Shown here piece by piece: positions 1 to 7,579 of a stretch of 7,579 bases of DNA. This DNA is from an uncultured Sphingomonadales bacterium (GTDB lineage: Bacteria > Pseudomonadota > Alphaproteobacteria > Sphingomonadales > Sphingomonadaceae): contig CAITOD010000106.1 in the NCBI GenBank assembly GCA_903893935.1, positions 1 to 7,579 on the forward strand, given 5' to 3'. A program made the position numbers and the translations under genes. Below the pieces are notes generated by a model. It made no database searches. It was given only the letters and a program-made list of their open reading frames with translations, and was not told the DNA's origin. Within the stretch, counting starts at the first letter, position 1; the number at the start of each line of letters is the position of its first letter.

Positions 1-501
1 GATAAATCCGAACAGCGGCGCTTCGACCGATTTTTCGACCAGCACCGCGAGCTTGCCGGGCGCGATATGGCGCGCGGCGGCGACACGCGCGGTCTGCCAA
101 TCGGCGGCTTCGGGGCTGATATCGGGATCGAGCCCCGATGCCGATGTCGTCAGCATGTCAATCGGCGCGCCCGGATTGGCATGAAGGTCGGCACGCACAC
201 GGTCGATCAGCGGCTGTGCGGTCGGGCCGAGGTTCGATCCGCCCGATTGGGTCGGGTCATAGCCTTTGCCCGCGGCCGATGGACGCGGGTGGAAATAGCC
301 GGGCCCGGCAAAGCCTTGCGCGACAAGTTCGGAGCCGATGACATGGTCATGCGCGGTGACCAGCGAGCCATTGGCCTGATGCGGAAAGGCAATCTGCGCG
401 ATGCCGGTGATGGCCGCAGGATAAGCAAGACCGGTCAGCGCAAACAGCAATGCGGTCAGCACGAGGGCGGGGCGCATGGCCTGGGCGAGATCGTCGAGCA
501 T
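1..501 (-). CDS. kdpC: KdpC, potassium-transporting ATPase subunit C (partial, C-terminus outside window)
   Basis: KdpC is the single-span periplasmic subunit of the KdpFABC potassium pump and stabilises the KdpA-KdpB complex in the inner membrane. The frame is open from an ATG at 501 to the window edge and gives 167 residues with no stop. The family is usually about 190-200 residues, so roughly 20 are missing. One membrane segment spans about residues 10-33, just after a short charged start (MLDDLAQAMRP). The family-typical stretch FHPRPSAAGKGYDPTQSGGS (residues 70-89) and SASGLDPDISPEAA (about 120-133) identify it clearly. The start lies 11 bases after the kdpB stop, with a GAGG ribosome site overlapping that stop, so translation is probably coupled to kdpB. 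The visible part shows no damage. Confidence 0.95.
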   Translation of the reverse strand, partial: MLDDLAQAMRPALVLTALLFALTGLAYPAAITGIAQIAFPHQANGSLVTAHDHVIGSELVAQGFAGPGYFHPRPSAAGKGYDPTQSGGSNLGPTAQPLIDRVRADLHANPGAPIDMLTTSASGLDPDISPEAADWQTARVAAARHIAPGKLAVLVEKSVEAPLFGFI

Positions 502-510
502 GGTGCGTGT

Positions 511-514
511 CCTC
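511..514 (-). promoter_or_regulatory. Ribosome binding site of kdpC
   Basis: On the minus strand GAGG lies 9 bases before the kdpC ATG and overlaps the kdpB TGA stop (513-515). This is a normal spacing, fixes the kdpC start at 501, and suggests that ribosomes finishing kdpB feed kdpC. Confidence 0.6.
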
Positions 515-2543
515 AGGCGAGGTGGAGTGCGGAAACGGCGAGATCGATCGCCTTGATGCCGATGAATGGCGCAACCAGCCCGCCCGCGCCATAGACCGCG
601 AGGTTGCGCGCGAGCAGTTGCCCGGCACCGACCGGGCGATAGGTCACTCCGCGCAGCGCCAGCGGCACCAGCGTCGGAATGATCAGCGCGTTGAAAATGA
701 TCGCCGACAGGATCGCGCTTTGCGGGCTTGCAAGCTGCATCACGTTAAGCGCGCGCAAGCCCGGATAGACCACCACGAACATCGCGGGAATGATCGCAAA
801 ATATTTGGCCACATCGTTGGCGACCGAAAACGTGGTGAGCGCGCCGCGCGTCATCAGCAGCTGTTTGCCGAGGCCGACGATTTCGATCAGCTTGGTCGGG
901 TCGCTGTCGAGATCGACCATGTTGCCCGCTTCGCGCGCGGCTTGTGTGCCGGTGTTCATCGCCACGCCGACATCGGCTTGCGCCAATGCTGGCGCATCGT
1001 TGGTGCCGTCGCCGCACATGGCCACCAGCCGCCCGCCTTGCTGCTCCTTGCGGATCAGCGCCAGCTTGTCTTCAGGGGTGGCCTCGGCAAGGAAATCGTC
1101 GACGCCGGCTTCCGCAGCGATCGCGGCGGCGGTCAGCGGATTGTCGCCGGTGATCATCACCGTGCGGATGCCCATGCGGCGCAGCTCGACAAAGCGTTCG
1201 CGCACGCCGGCCTTGATCACATCTTTCAGCGCCACGACGCCGAGCAGGCGGCCGTTTTCGGCGACCCCCAGCGGGGTCTGGCCGAGGCGCGCGATGTCTT
1301 CGCCAATGCGTGTCAGCTCGGCTTTGGCGGCGTCGCCTGCTTGCGGATTGGTGCGGATGATCGAATCGACCGCGCCTTTCTGGATCAGCCGGGTCTCGGT
1401 CCTGATACCCGAAAGCCGCGTCTGCGCGGTAAACGGAATGATTTCGGCGCCGGCGGGCAGATCGGCGGTCAGCGCATGGCGTTCGCGCGCCAGAGTGACC
1501 ACGCTGCGGCCTTCGGGCGTTTCGTCGGCGAGGCTGGCCAGCAGCGCGGCAGTGGCCAGTTCATCGCGTGAAACCCCGCTCAGCGGGCAAAATTCGCACG
1601 CGGCGCGGTCGCCCACGGTAATCGTGCCGGTCTTGTCAAGCAGCAGCACGTCGATATCGCCCGCCGCTTCGACCGCGCGGCCCGATTTGGCGAGCACGTT
1701 GAAACGCACCAGCCGGTCCATCCCGGCAATGCCGATCGCCGACAGCAGCGCTGCAATCGTAGTCGGGATCAAGGTTATCAGCAGCGCGGCCAGCACCGCG
1801 ACCGCGATCTGGCCATTGGCATAAGCCGCGAGCGCAGGAACGGTCGCCACCGCGATCAGAAAGATGATCGTCAGCCCGACCAGCAGGATTGTCAGCGCGA
1901 TTTCATTGGGGGTTTTCTGGCGTTGGGCGCCTTCGACCAGCGCGATCATGCGGTCGAGAAAGCCCTGGCCGGGTTCCTGCGTCACGCGCACGCGGATCTG
2001 GTCGGAAATCACCCGCGTGCCTGCGGTCACCGCGCTGCGGTCGCCACCCGCCTCGCGGATGACGGGCGCGGATTCACCGGTGATAGCGGCTTCGTTGACC
2101 GAGGCCACGCCCTGCACGACTTCGCCATCGGCGGGGATCAGGTCGCCGGTTTCGACCAGCAGCAGATCGCCTTTGGCCAGCGCGCTGGCAGGCACCACGT
2201 CATAGCCCTGGCCTTTGGCGCGCAACCGTTTGCCGCTCAGTTCGCTGCGCGTCGCACGCAAGCTCGCGGCCTGCGCGCGACCGCGCCCCTCGGCCAGCGC
2301 CTCGGCAAACGTGCCGAACAGCACGGTCAGCCACAGCCAGACGATCAGTTGCAGCTGAAAGCCGATCGCCAGGCGGCTCCGGTCGATGACCAGCAGCACG
2401 GTCAGCAGCAGTGCGACCACGCCGGTGGTGAACATCACCGGGTTGCGCACCAGGTGGCGCGGGTCGAGCTTGCGAAACGCCTCGCCCATGGCCGGCAGGA
2501 CCAGCGCCGGGGCGAACATCGAAGTGGGGGTGTGCGACGACAT
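513..2543 (-). CDS. kdpB: KdpB, P-type ATPase catalytic subunit of the Kdp potassium pump
   Basis: KdpB hydrolyses ATP and drives potassium import through KdpA. From the ATG at 2543 it has 676 residues, close to the usual 680-690. The P-type ATPase motifs are all present: phosphorylated Asp303 in DKTGT (303-307), actuator TGES (155-158), nucleotide-binding KGA (389-391), TGDNP (465-469) and hinge GDGTNDAP (511-518). The KdpB-type membrane helix holds PTT around Pro260. About seven membrane spans fit: two near 35-82, two near 214-272 and three after 570. Ser158 of TGES corresponds to E. coli Ser162, whose phosphorylation inhibits the pump there, so the same control is possible. The frame stays open upstream to an ATG at 2609, but that would run into kdpA and the added residues do not look like KdpB. 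A start at 2543, 16 bases after the kdpA stop, fits better. The ribosome site there (GGGA, 10 bases before) is weak. Confidence 0.97.
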   Translation of the reverse strand: MSSHTPTSMFAPALVLPAMGEAFRKLDPRHLVRNPVMFTTGVVALLLTVLLVIDRSRLAIGFQLQLIVWLWLTVLFGTFAEALAEGRGRAQAASLRATRSELSGKRLRAKGQGYDVVPASALAKGDLLLVETGDLIPADGEVVQGVASVNEAAITGESAPVIREAGGDRSAVTAGTRVISDQIRVRVTQEPGQGFLDRMIALVEGAQRQKTPNEIALTILLVGLTIIFLIAVATVPALAAYANGQIAVAVLAALLITLIPTTIAALLSAIGIAGMDRLVRFNVLAKSGRAVEAAGDIDVLLLDKTGTITVGDRAACEFCPLSGVSRDELATAALLASLADETPEGRSVVTLARERHALTADLPAGAEIIPFTAQTRLSGIRTETRLIQKGAVDSIIRTNPQAGDAAKAELTRIGEDIARLGQTPLGVAENGRLLGVVALKDVIKAGVRERFVELRRMGIRTVMITGDNPLTAAAIAAEAGVDDFLAEATPEDKLALIRKEQQGGRLVAMCGDGTNDAPALAQADVGVAMNTGTQAAREAGNMVDLDSDPTKLIEIVGLGKQLLMTRGALTTFSVANDVAKYFAIIPAMFVVVYPGLRALNVMQLASPQSAILSAIIFNALIIPTLVPLALRGVTYRPVGAGQLLARNLAVYGAGGLVAPFIGIKAIDLAVSALHLA

Positions 2544-2559
2544 CGTGTGCGGGTCCCGG

Positions 2560-4290
2560 TCAGAAAGTCGTAGCCGAAAGCATCGCCATATGTTCGGCGA
2601 TCGGCCCAAGTGCGAGCGCGGGCAGGAACGTCAGGCCGCCGACGATCAGGATGATCGCGACCAGCAGCCCGATCCACAGCGCCCCGGTGGTGGGGAACGA
2701 CCCCGCCGATTCGGGCGTGTATTTCTTCTGCGCGAGCGATCCGGCGATTGCGAGCACCGGCACCATCACAAAGAACCGGCCGATCCACATCGCCACCGCC
2801 AGCGTGCCGTTGTAGTACTGCGTGTTGGCGCTAAGCCCGGCGAACGCCGAGCCGTTGTTGCCGGTGGCCGAAGTGAAGGCATAGAGGATCTCGGTAAACC
2901 CGTGCGGCCCTTTGTTGGCGACACCTGCAAGCCCGGCGGCGGTCACGCTCGACAGCGCGGTGCCGCCGAGGATGCACAGCGGCAGCACCACGATCGCCAG
3001 CACCGCCAGCTTTACTTCGCGCGATTCGATTTTCTTGCCGACATATTCGGGCGTGCGGCCGACCATCAGCCCGGCGATGAACACCGCCAGCAGCGCGAAC
3101 AGCAGAAAGCCGTAAATGCCCGAGCCGACCCCGCCGACAATCACTTCGCCAAGTTCGATGTTGAACAGCGGGATCAGGCCGCCGAGCGGGGTAAAGCTGT
3201 CGTGCATCGCGTTGACCGCGCCGCAACTCGCCGCCGTGGTTATCGCGGCAAACAGCGCGCTGGCGGCGGCGCCAAAGCGCACTTCCTTGCCTTCCATGTT
3301 GGCGCCCGCGAGGCCGGCGTGGTGGAGCAACGGATTGCCGCCCGCTTCGGCGCAATAGACCACGGCAGTTCCGGCGAAGAACAGGATCATCATGGCAGCG
3401 AGGATCGCCCAGCCTTGCCGGGTATCGCCGACCGCTTTGCCGAAGCACCAGGTCAGCCCGACGCCGATCGCAAAGATCGCCAGCATTTGCAGGAAATTGA
3501 CCAGCGGGGTCGGATTTTCGAACGGGTGCGCCGAATTGGCGTTGAAAAACCCGCCGCCATTGGTGCCGAGCATCTTGATCGCCTCCTGGCTGGCAACCGG
3601 CCCGATCACCAATGTCTGGTGCGCGCCTTCCATCGTGGTCGCGTCGATGCTGCTGGCAAAAGTCTGCGGCACCCCGCCGGCGACCATCACCAGCGACAGC
3701 ACGATCGCAAAAGGCAGCAGCAGATAGAGCGTAACGCGCGTCAGATCGGCCCAGAAATTGCCGACGAATTGCGTCTGGCGCCGCGCGAAGCCGCGAAACA
3801 GCGCAAATGCAACCGCGATCCCGGTCGCCGCCGAGAGGAAATTGTGCGGTACCAGCGCGAGCATCTGCGACAAGTTGGAAAGCGTGCTTTCGCCCGCGTA
3901 AGCCTGCCAGTTGGTGTTGGTGACAAAGCTGATCGCGGTGTTCATCGCCAGATCGGGCGCGAGCCCGGCGAGCCCGCGCGGATTGAGCGGGAGCACGCCT
4001 TGCAGCCGCAGCAGCGCGTAAGTCACCAGCGCGGTCGCCACCTGGAACGTGAGCATGGCCAATGCATATTGCCGCCAGGTCTGCTCGCGCGCCGGGTCAA
4101 TTCCGGCGAGGCGGTAGAATGCGCGCTCAACCGGGCCAAGCACGCGCGCCAGCGGCGTGTCGCGGCCTTCGTACAGCGCAAACAGCCACAGACCCATCGG
4201 TTTGGCGATGGCGACGCACAAAACTACAAAGAACAGGATCATGGCCCAACCGGTCACCGACGTGCCGGTTGCGATCGCTGCGGATGTCAT
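2560..4290 (-). CDS. kdpA: KdpA, potassium-binding and channel subunit of the Kdp pump
   Basis: KdpA belongs to the superfamily of potassium transporters with four pore-loop repeats. It selects potassium and passes it through the inter-subunit tunnel to KdpB. The protein has 576 residues (E. coli about 557) and is almost wholly hydrophobic, with about ten membrane spans. The four filter regions are visible: VTNTNW (123-128), [10 protein letters not shown] (241-250), the segment ending [17 protein letters not shown] (355-371), and [11 protein letters not shown] (473-483). Conserved [10 protein letters not shown] (254-263) and [12 protein letters not shown] (411-422) confirm the family. The ATG at 4290 is preceded by AGGGG 11 bases away (4302-4306). 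The gene lies 38 bases after kdpF and 16 before kdpB. No truncation or frameshift is seen. Confidence 0.97.
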   Translation of the reverse strand: MTSAAIATGTSVTGWAMILFFVVLCVAIAKPMGLWLFALYEGRDTPLARVLGPVERAFYRLAGIDPAREQTWRQYALAMLTFQVATALVTYALLRLQGVLPLNPRGLAGLAPDLAMNTAISFVTNTNWQAYAGESTLSNLSQMLALVPHNFLSAATGIAVAFALFRGFARRQTQFVGNFWADLTRVTLYLLLPFAIVLSLVMVAGGVPQTFASSIDATTMEGAHQTLVIGPVASQEAIKMLGTNGGGFFNANSAHPFENPTPLVNFLQMLAIFAIGVGLTWCFGKAVGDTRQGWAILAAMMILFFAGTAVVYCAEAGGNPLLHHAGLAGANMEGKEVRFGAAASALFAAITTAASCGAVNAMHDSFTPLGGLIPLFNIELGEVIVGGVGSGIYGFLLFALLAVFIAGLMVGRTPEYVGKKIESREVKLAVLAIVVLPLCILGGTALSSVTAAGLAGVANKGPHGFTEILYAFTSATGNNGSAFAGLSANTQYYNGTLAVAMWIGRFFVMVPVLAIAGSLAQKKYTPESAGSFPTTGALWIGLLVAIILIVGGLTFLPALALGPIAEHMAMLSATTF

Positions 4291-4328
4291 CGCGGCGTAT
4301 ACCCCTACAATTCAGAACAGTGGGCAAG

Positions 4329-4418
4329 TCAGAATTTTTCGGGCCGCAGCAGCACAGCGACGAGATAGGCGAGCAGACCGAGCGCGGTCAGCCCGGCGAG
4401 CACCAGCGACAGCGTCAT
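4329..4418 (-). CDS. kdpF: KdpF, small membrane subunit of the Kdp pump
   Basis: This 29-residue gene starts at ATG 4418 and ends at TGA 4329-4331. Its product is a single hydrophobic helix (about residues 4-24) followed by the short tail LLRPEKF, which matches the usual KdpF pattern and length of about 29 residues. KdpF stabilises the KdpABC complex in the inner membrane and is the first gene of kdpFABC operons. Here it lies 38 bases upstream of kdpA in the same direction. A weak AGG lies 9 bases before the start (4428-4430). Because it is so short, automated gene calling may omit it. The combination of position, size and sequence pattern makes the call secure. Confidence 0.93.
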   Translation of the reverse strand: MTLSLVLAGLTALGLLAYLVAVLLRPEKF

Positions 4419-4456
4419 GGCGTAATACCTGTGTGCGTTGAGCAGAACCAATCGCG

Positions 4457-4555
4457 CCCCTCCCCTTCAGGGGAGGGGTTGGGGTGGGGGCTATCCCCAG
4501 TCGCTGAGCAATCCGGAGAGCCCCCACCCCCGGCCCCTCCCCTGAAGGGGAGGGG
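4457..4555. repeat. Large intergenic inverted repeat with palindromic arms (sphingomonad-type)
   Basis: The left arm is 4457-4492 and the right arm 4519-4555, separated by a 26-base centre (4493-4518). The arms are reverse complements over 12 bases (the AGCCCCCACCCC part) and 22 bases (the CCCCTCCCC-TGAAGGGGAGGGG part), differing only at a short junction (TT in the left arm against CGG in the right). Each arm also contains its own palindrome built on CTCCCCTTCAGGGGAG. The element could therefore form two small hairpins or one long hairpin of about 35 base pairs. It lies between the end of argH and the start of kdpF. I know similar elements from sphingomonad intergenic regions, but copy number cannot be judged from this window. 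It could act in transcript ending or stability for argH. I see no transposase and no clear target-site duplication. Confidence 0.85.
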
Positions 4556-4577
4556 AGGTTTTTGGCTGTGTCCATGT

Positions 4578-5981
4578 TCACCCCTCCAGCCCGAGCGCCG
4601 CGCGCGCCTCGGCCACGCGCAAGGCCACTTGCGCCGGTGCGGTGCCGCCGTGGCTGACCCGCGCCGCGACCGAGGCTTCGACGCCGAGCGCGGCATAGAC
4701 GCGCTGGTCGATGCGCGGATCGATCGCCTGCAGATCGGCGAACGGCAACTGGTCGAGCGCGATCCCGCGGCTTTCGGCCAGCCGCACTGCGGTTCCGGTA
4801 ATATGGTGCGCCTCGCGGAACGGAATGCCCGCCTGGCGCACCAGCCAGTCGGCCAGATCGGTCGCGGTGGCATAGCCGAGTTCGGCGGCCGCGCGCATCC
4901 GCGCGACGCGGAATTCGGCCTCGGCCACCATCCCGGTCATCGCCGCGATCGACAGCGCGAGCAGCGAGGCCGCTTCGAACACCGGCGGCTTGTCGTCCTG
5001 CATGTCTTTCGAATAGGCGAGCGGCAGGCCTTTCATGGTGATCATCAGCGCAGTCAGGCAGCCGACGATGCGCCCGGCGTGGCCGCGCACGAGTTCGGCG
5101 GCATCGGGGTTCTTTTTCTGCGGCATGATCGAACTGCCGGTCGACAGGCTGTCGGGCAGCACGACAAAGCCGAACGGCTGGCTCGCCCAGATGATGAATT
5201 CTTCGGCCAGCCGCGACAGGTGCAGCGAAATCTGCGCGGCTGCCATCAGGAAATCGAGCGCGAAATCGCGGTCCGACACCGAATCGAGGCTGTTGGCGGT
5301 CGGCCGGTCGAAGCCCAGCGCCGCCGCCGTCGCGTCCCGGTCAATCGGAAAGCCGGTGCCGGCGAGCGCTGCCGCACCCAGCGGGCATTCGTTCATCCGC
5401 GCGCGCGCATCGGCCAGCCGCGAGCGGTCGCGCCGCACCATTTCGTAATAGGCGAGCAGGTGATGGCCCAGCGTGACCGGCTGCGCGGTCTGCAAATGGG
5501 TGAAGCCGGGCATGATCGACCCGGCATGTTCGCCCGCGCGCGCAATCAGCGCCACTTGCAGCGCGTGGAGCCCGGCGTCGGTCTGGTCGAGGCACTCGCG
5601 CACCCACAGCCGGAAATCGGTCGCCACCTGGTCGTTGCGGCTGCGCGCGGTGTGCAAGCGCCCGGCAACCGACCCGATCAGCTCGGCCAGCCGGCTTTCG
5701 GTAGTCATATGGATATCTTCGAGGTCCCAGTTTTCGGGCACGCCGTTCGCGGCATATTCGGCCGCAACCTGGTCGAGCCCGGCGGCGATCGTTGCCGCAT
5801 CGTCGGCCGAAACAATGCCTTGCGCGCCGAGCATCGCGACATGCGCCTTTGACGCGGCGATGTCTTGCCCCCACAGTGCCTTGTCGAACGGGATCGAGGC
5901 ATTTATCTCGCGCATGATCGCCGACGGGCCGGCAGCGAACCGACCGCCCCACATCCGATTGGAGCCCGAATTGCCGCTCAT
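4578..5981 (-). CDS. argH: Argininosuccinate lyase
   Basis: ArgH splits argininosuccinate into arginine and fumarate, the last step of arginine synthesis. It is a cytoplasmic homotetramer of the fumarase/aspartase superfamily. The product is 467 residues, the usual size. Family regions in order are MWGGRF (10-15), TARSRNDQV (111-119), [10 protein letters not shown] (159-168) with His162 as the expected catalytic histidine, TGFPIDR (209-215), and the superfamily signature [12 protein letters not shown] (282-293) with the catalytic serine at 283/284. It ends ARAALGLEG. The start at 5981 ([13 protein letters not shown]) is preferred because related proteins have a short lead before [11 protein letters not shown] 13 bases upstream is a weak ribosome site, and ATG 5954 (MWGGRF) is a possible alternative. 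The open frame continues to 6266, but that extension lies opposite the lipoprotein gene and is not ArgH-like. The start codon overlaps that of the divergent gene. Confidence 0.97.
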   Translation of the reverse strand: MSGNSGSNRMWGGRFAAGPSAIMREINASIPFDKALWGQDIAASKAHVAMLGAQGIVSADDAATIAAGLDQVAAEYAANGVPENWDLEDIHMTTESRLAELIGSVAGRLHTARSRNDQVATDFRLWVRECLDQTDAGLHALQVALIARAGEHAGSIMPGFTHLQTAQPVTLGHHLLAYYEMVRRDRSRLADARARMNECPLGAAALAGTGFPIDRDATAAALGFDRPTANSLDSVSDRDFALDFLMAAAQISLHLSRLAEEFIIWASQPFGFVVLPDSLSTGSSIMPQKKNPDAAELVRGHAGRIVGCLTALMITMKGLPLAYSKDMQDDKPPVFEAASLLALSIAAMTGMVAEAEFRVARMRAAAELGYATATDLADWLVRQAGIPFREAHHITGTAVRLAESRGIALDQLPFADLQAIDPRIDQRVYAALGVEASVAARVSHGGTAPAQVALRVAEARAALGLEG

Positions 5982-5982
5982 G
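5961..5982. promoter_or_regulatory. Overlapping divergent start sites of argH and the tlpA-like gene
   Basis: The tetranucleotide CATG at 5979-5982 holds both start codons: minus-strand ATG 5981-5979 for argH and plus-strand ATG 5980-5982 for the lipoprotein gene. No bases lie between the genes, so each promoter and ribosome site must sit inside the other gene's coding region. A plus-strand GGAG at 5961-5964 lies 15 bases from that ATG, which is long, but only 6 bases from an in-frame TTG at 5971. If TTG is the true start, the genes overlap by 11 bases. I found no convincing promoter boxes. Confidence 0.7.
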
Positions 5983-6552
5983 TCGCGTTTACTGCCTTTG
6001 GTCGTGGTCACTATGGGTCTGCTGCTGTCGGGCTGCGATAGAGAGCCGCACGCGCCAGCGCAACCGGAGAGCAGCGCGCCCGCTGCCGATGCGGGCGAAG
6101 GCTTTGCCGGCAAGATCGATCGCAGCCACAAAGGAGCCACGATGCCCCAGGCCACCGTCAGCGACGCCGGCGGTGCAAAGCTTGCGATCGAAAGTCTGAA
6201 AGGCAAGCCGGTGCTGATCAACTTGTGGGCGACCTGGTGCGGGCCTTGTGTCAAGGAACTGCCCACGCTCGATACGCTGGCAGCTCAGCATGAAGGCCGT
6301 CTGGCAGTGGTCACCGTGTCGCAGGACATGGCCGACAGCGGCAAAGTCGCCAGCGCGCTTGCGGCACACAGCCATGGCCATCTGCACGCCTGGCTCGACC
6401 CCGAAAACACGCTCGGGTTCTTCTACAATTCGGGCGAATTGCCCACCAGCGTGCTCTACGATGCGCGGGGCCGCGAAGTCTGGCGGATTGTCGGCGCGCA
6501 CGACTGGACCGGCGCCGACAGCGAAAGCCTGATTGCACCCGCAATGCCGTAA
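5980..6552 (+). CDS. TlpA-like thioredoxin-fold lipoprotein (thiol-disulfide oxidoreductase)
   Basis: This is a 190-residue membrane-anchored thioredoxin-fold protein. Such proteins usually reduce disulfides outside the cytoplasm, for example in cytochrome c maturation or repair of secreted proteins; the substrate here is unknown. A signal segment (1-18) ends in the lipobox LSGC (16-19), so Cys19 should be lipid-modified. Asp20 follows at +2, which in E. coli tends to keep lipoproteins in the inner membrane. A Pro/Ala-rich linker (about 24-45) leads to the thioredoxin-like domain with the active site WATWCGPC (83-90, Cys87 and Cys90) and the loop GELPTS (152-157) with the probable cis-proline 155. 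The end [12 protein letters not shown] resembles the TlpA/ResA type. A TTG at 5971 would add three residues and has a better-spaced ribosome site. A longer open frame reaching back to 5473 is antisense to argH and is rejected because the signal peptide begins at 5980. Confidence 0.92.
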   Translation: MSRLLPLVVVTMGLLLSGCDREPHAPAQPESSAPAADAGEGFAGKIDRSHKGATMPQATVSDAGGAKLAIESLKGKPVLINLWATWCGPCVKELPTLDTLAAQHEGRLAVVTVSQDMADSGKVASALAAHSHGHLHAWLDPENTLGFFYNSGELPTSVLYDARGREVWRIVGAHDWTGADSESLIAPAMP

Positions 6553-6553
6553 G

Positions 6554-6589
6554 GGAAACCGCCAGGACCCGCACAATTGCGCGGTTTCC
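6554..6589 (+). terminator. Hairpin just after the tlpA-like gene, possible transcript end
   Basis: GGAAACCGC (6554-6562) and GCGGTTTCC (6581-6589) form a perfect 9-base-pair stem starting 2 bases after the stop codon, with an 18-base loop. A small inner match CGCA/TGCG (6570-6573 / 6578-6581) competes with the base of the loop. No T-run follows, so this is not a classic intrinsic terminator. It may instead protect the transcript's 3' end or work with Rho. Confidence 0.4.
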
Positions 6590-6637
6590 GGCCGGACAAG
6601 CGCTTGCAAAACCCCTTTGCGCGCGCCCACCAATCCC

Positions 6638-6653
6638 CTAACCAAGCGGTTAA
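6638..6653. promoter_or_regulatory. Short dyad CTAACC-AAGC-GGTTAA upstream of the thioesterase gene
   Basis: TAACC (6639-6643) and GGTTA (6648-6652) are perfect inverted repeats around AAGC, ending about 16 bases before the GTG start of the next gene. The GGTTAA half resembles the TTAACC half-site of the alphaproteobacterial cell-cycle regulator CtrA, although the spacing does not match the TTAA-N7-TTAA consensus. It could equally be an operator for another regulator or chance. Confidence 0.25.
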
Positions 6654-6668
6654 GCGGAGTCGGGAGCA

Positions 6669-7505
6669 GTGTCGCGCATGGAGCAGATCGAGAGCCTGAA
6701 TGCGAGCGACCCGGCCGAATCGGGGGCGCTCGAATTGGGCGCACTCGCCGACCGGCTCGAACGCCACGGCGAGGTGTTTCATCTCCGCGGTGCGGCCGGC
6801 TGGGTGCAGGGCCGCACGATGTACGGCGGTGCCTCGTCGTTCATCGCCTATAGCGCGGCCACGCGCATGTTTCCCGACCTGCCGCCCTTGCGCGCCGCAC
6901 AGATCGGCTTCATCGGCCCGGTGGGCGAAGATATCGAAGCGCGCGCGACGATGCTGCGCACGGGCAAAAGCGTCAGCCATGTCGAAACCACGCTGTGGTG
7001 CGAAGGCGCGCTCGTCCATCGCACCACCTGGCTGTTCGGCAAAGCCCGGCCCGGCAACGGTTCGCGCGCGGCCGACCGGCTCGATACGTTTACTGCGCCC
7101 GAAGCCTCGGAACCGATCGCGCCTTCGCCGCGCTTTTCGGGCTTTATCCATCGCATGGAACAGCGCCGCGCAGCGCCGCGCGGCGGCGACGGGTCGATCG
7201 CCATTCGCCGCTGGGTGCGGCTCAACGTGCGCGACGGGCTCGATACGCAAGCGCAACTGATCGCGGTTGGCGACACGCTGCCACCCGGATCGATGCGCGC
7301 GATGGAGCGCCCCGGCCCGCTCAGTTCGATCAACTGGTCGCTGACCCTGCTCGGCGATGCGATCACCACGCGCGACGGCTGGTGGCTGCTCGAAAGTGCC
7401 TCGAACCATATGGCCGACGGCTTTTCGAGCGAAACTTTGCGCGCGTGGAACACCGACGGAATAGAAGTGATGCGTGGACTGCAAGCGGTCGCAATTTTCG
7501 GCTAA
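6669..7505 (+). CDS. Acyl-CoA thioesterase-like double hot-dog protein
   Basis: The 278-residue product resembles TesB-type acyl-CoA thioesterases with two hot-dog domains, which hydrolyse acyl-CoA to free fatty acid and CoA in the cytoplasm. The N-terminal domain (about 33-125) includes GRTMYGGASSFIAYSAA (48-64), the place of the family's usual Gly-Gly helix start, and the strands RAAQIGFIGPV and SVSHVETTLW. A linker with PRFSGFI (154-160) leads to the second domain (about 178-276), with the conserved-looking end SASNHMADGFSSETLRAWNTDG (243-264, Asp250 a possible active-site residue by position). No signal peptide or membrane segment is seen. GTG 6669 has GGAG 9 bases upstream, and ATG 6678 has GGGAG 11 bases upstream, so either start is possible; the difference is three residues. 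The true substrate cannot be told from sequence. Confidence 0.85.
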   Translation: MSRMEQIESLNASDPAESGALELGALADRLERHGEVFHLRGAAGWVQGRTMYGGASSFIAYSAATRMFPDLPPLRAAQIGFIGPVGEDIEARATMLRTGKSVSHVETTLWCEGALVHRTTWLFGKARPGNGSRAADRLDTFTAPEASEPIAPSPRFSGFIHRMEQRRAAPRGGDGSIAIRRWVRLNVRDGLDTQAQLIAVGDTLPPGSMRAMERPGPLSSINWSLTLLGDAITTRDGWWLLESASNHMADGFSSETLRAWNTDGIEVMRGLQAVAIFG

Positions 7506-7579
7506 AAACGCGTGATTGGATGTGCCACCCACCACCCCGCACCCCCGGCCCAACCGCCCACAGGGTACCATCAATGGGC

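Noticed and set aside
450..1571. Plus-strand open frame of 373 codons opposite kdpB
   Set aside because: Antisense shadow of the KdpB coding region, with low-complexity Arg/Gln/His-rich composition.
2386..4368. Long plus-strand open frame of 660 codons opposite kdpA and the kdpB start
   Set aside because: It is the antisense of clear kdp genes, rich in Arg/His/Gln/Ala as expected from GC-rich shadow frames, with no family features.
4419..4456. Possible promoter TTGGTT / TATTAC on the minus strand upstream of kdpF
   Set aside because: The -10-like box ends only 3 bases before the ATG, which would place the transcript start at or inside the start codon. The boxes are also poor matches.
4556..4577. 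T-run after the right arm of the repeat as an intrinsic terminator
   Set aside because: The T-run is on the plus strand, while the flanking genes argH and kdpF are both on the minus strand. No plus-strand gene ends here.
4312..4581. Minus-strand 89-codon frame containing PSPSGEGPGVG and PTPPLKGRG
   Set aside because: These peptides are simply the translation of the inverted-repeat arms, often mis-annotated as proteins. The frame also overlaps the true kdpF in another frame.
4062..5852. Plus-strand open frame of 596 codons opposite argH
   Set aside because: It runs across the inverted repeat and the antisense of argH. Its composition is that of a shadow frame and no domain is recognisable.
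6456..7574. Minus-strand open frame of 372 codons opposite the thioesterase gene
   Set aside because: Antisense shadow. The plus-strand frame has a recognisable fold and ribosome site.
7506..7579. Last 74 bases after the thioesterase stop
   Set aside because: C-rich and featureless. I saw no convincing hairpin, promoter or gene start before the window ends.

Overview
The window is GC-rich with uniform coding style on both strands. It looks like ordinary chromosomal DNA of an alphaproteobacterium, most likely a member of the Sphingomonadales (Novosphingobium / Sphingopyxis / Erythrobacter type). The evidence is the codon use, the character of the ArgH N-terminus (short variable lead before MWGGRF), and a large intergenic inverted repeat built on CTCCCCTTCAGGGGAG, a type I associate with sphingomonad genomes. 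That placement is recognition from memory, not a search result.

Layout. On the minus strand, reading right to left from 4418 to the left edge, lies a kdpFABC operon for the high-affinity ATP-driven potassium uptake complex. It comprises kdpF (29 residues, a very small gene that is easily missed), kdpA (channel-like subunit), kdpB (P-type ATPase) and kdpC (cut at the window edge, probably lacking about 20 residues). The genes are spaced 38, 16 and 11 bases apart, and all four subunits are present. The sensor/regulator pair kdpDE, if it exists here, would lie beyond the left edge.

Upstream of kdpF a roughly 160-base gap holds the inverted repeat (4457-4555). Next comes argH (4578-5981, minus), the last enzyme of arginine synthesis. 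Divergent from it, on the plus strand, is a TlpA/thioredoxin-like lipoprotein gene (5980-6552). The argH and tlpA-like start codons share two bases in one CATG, so no intergenic DNA separates the genes. A hairpin follows the lipoprotein gene, then a 116-base gap, then a two-hot-dog acyl-CoA thioesterase-like gene (6669 or 6678 to 7505, plus). The last 74 bases hold nothing I can support.

The four kdp genes form one complex. argH, the redox lipoprotein and the thioesterase have no evident joint pathway and look like neighbouring housekeeping functions. I see no mobile element, CRISPR array, tRNA/rRNA or defence system. The most notable points are the overlapping divergent start codons and the inverted repeat placed where the kdp control region would be expected. 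I do not see a new biological system here.
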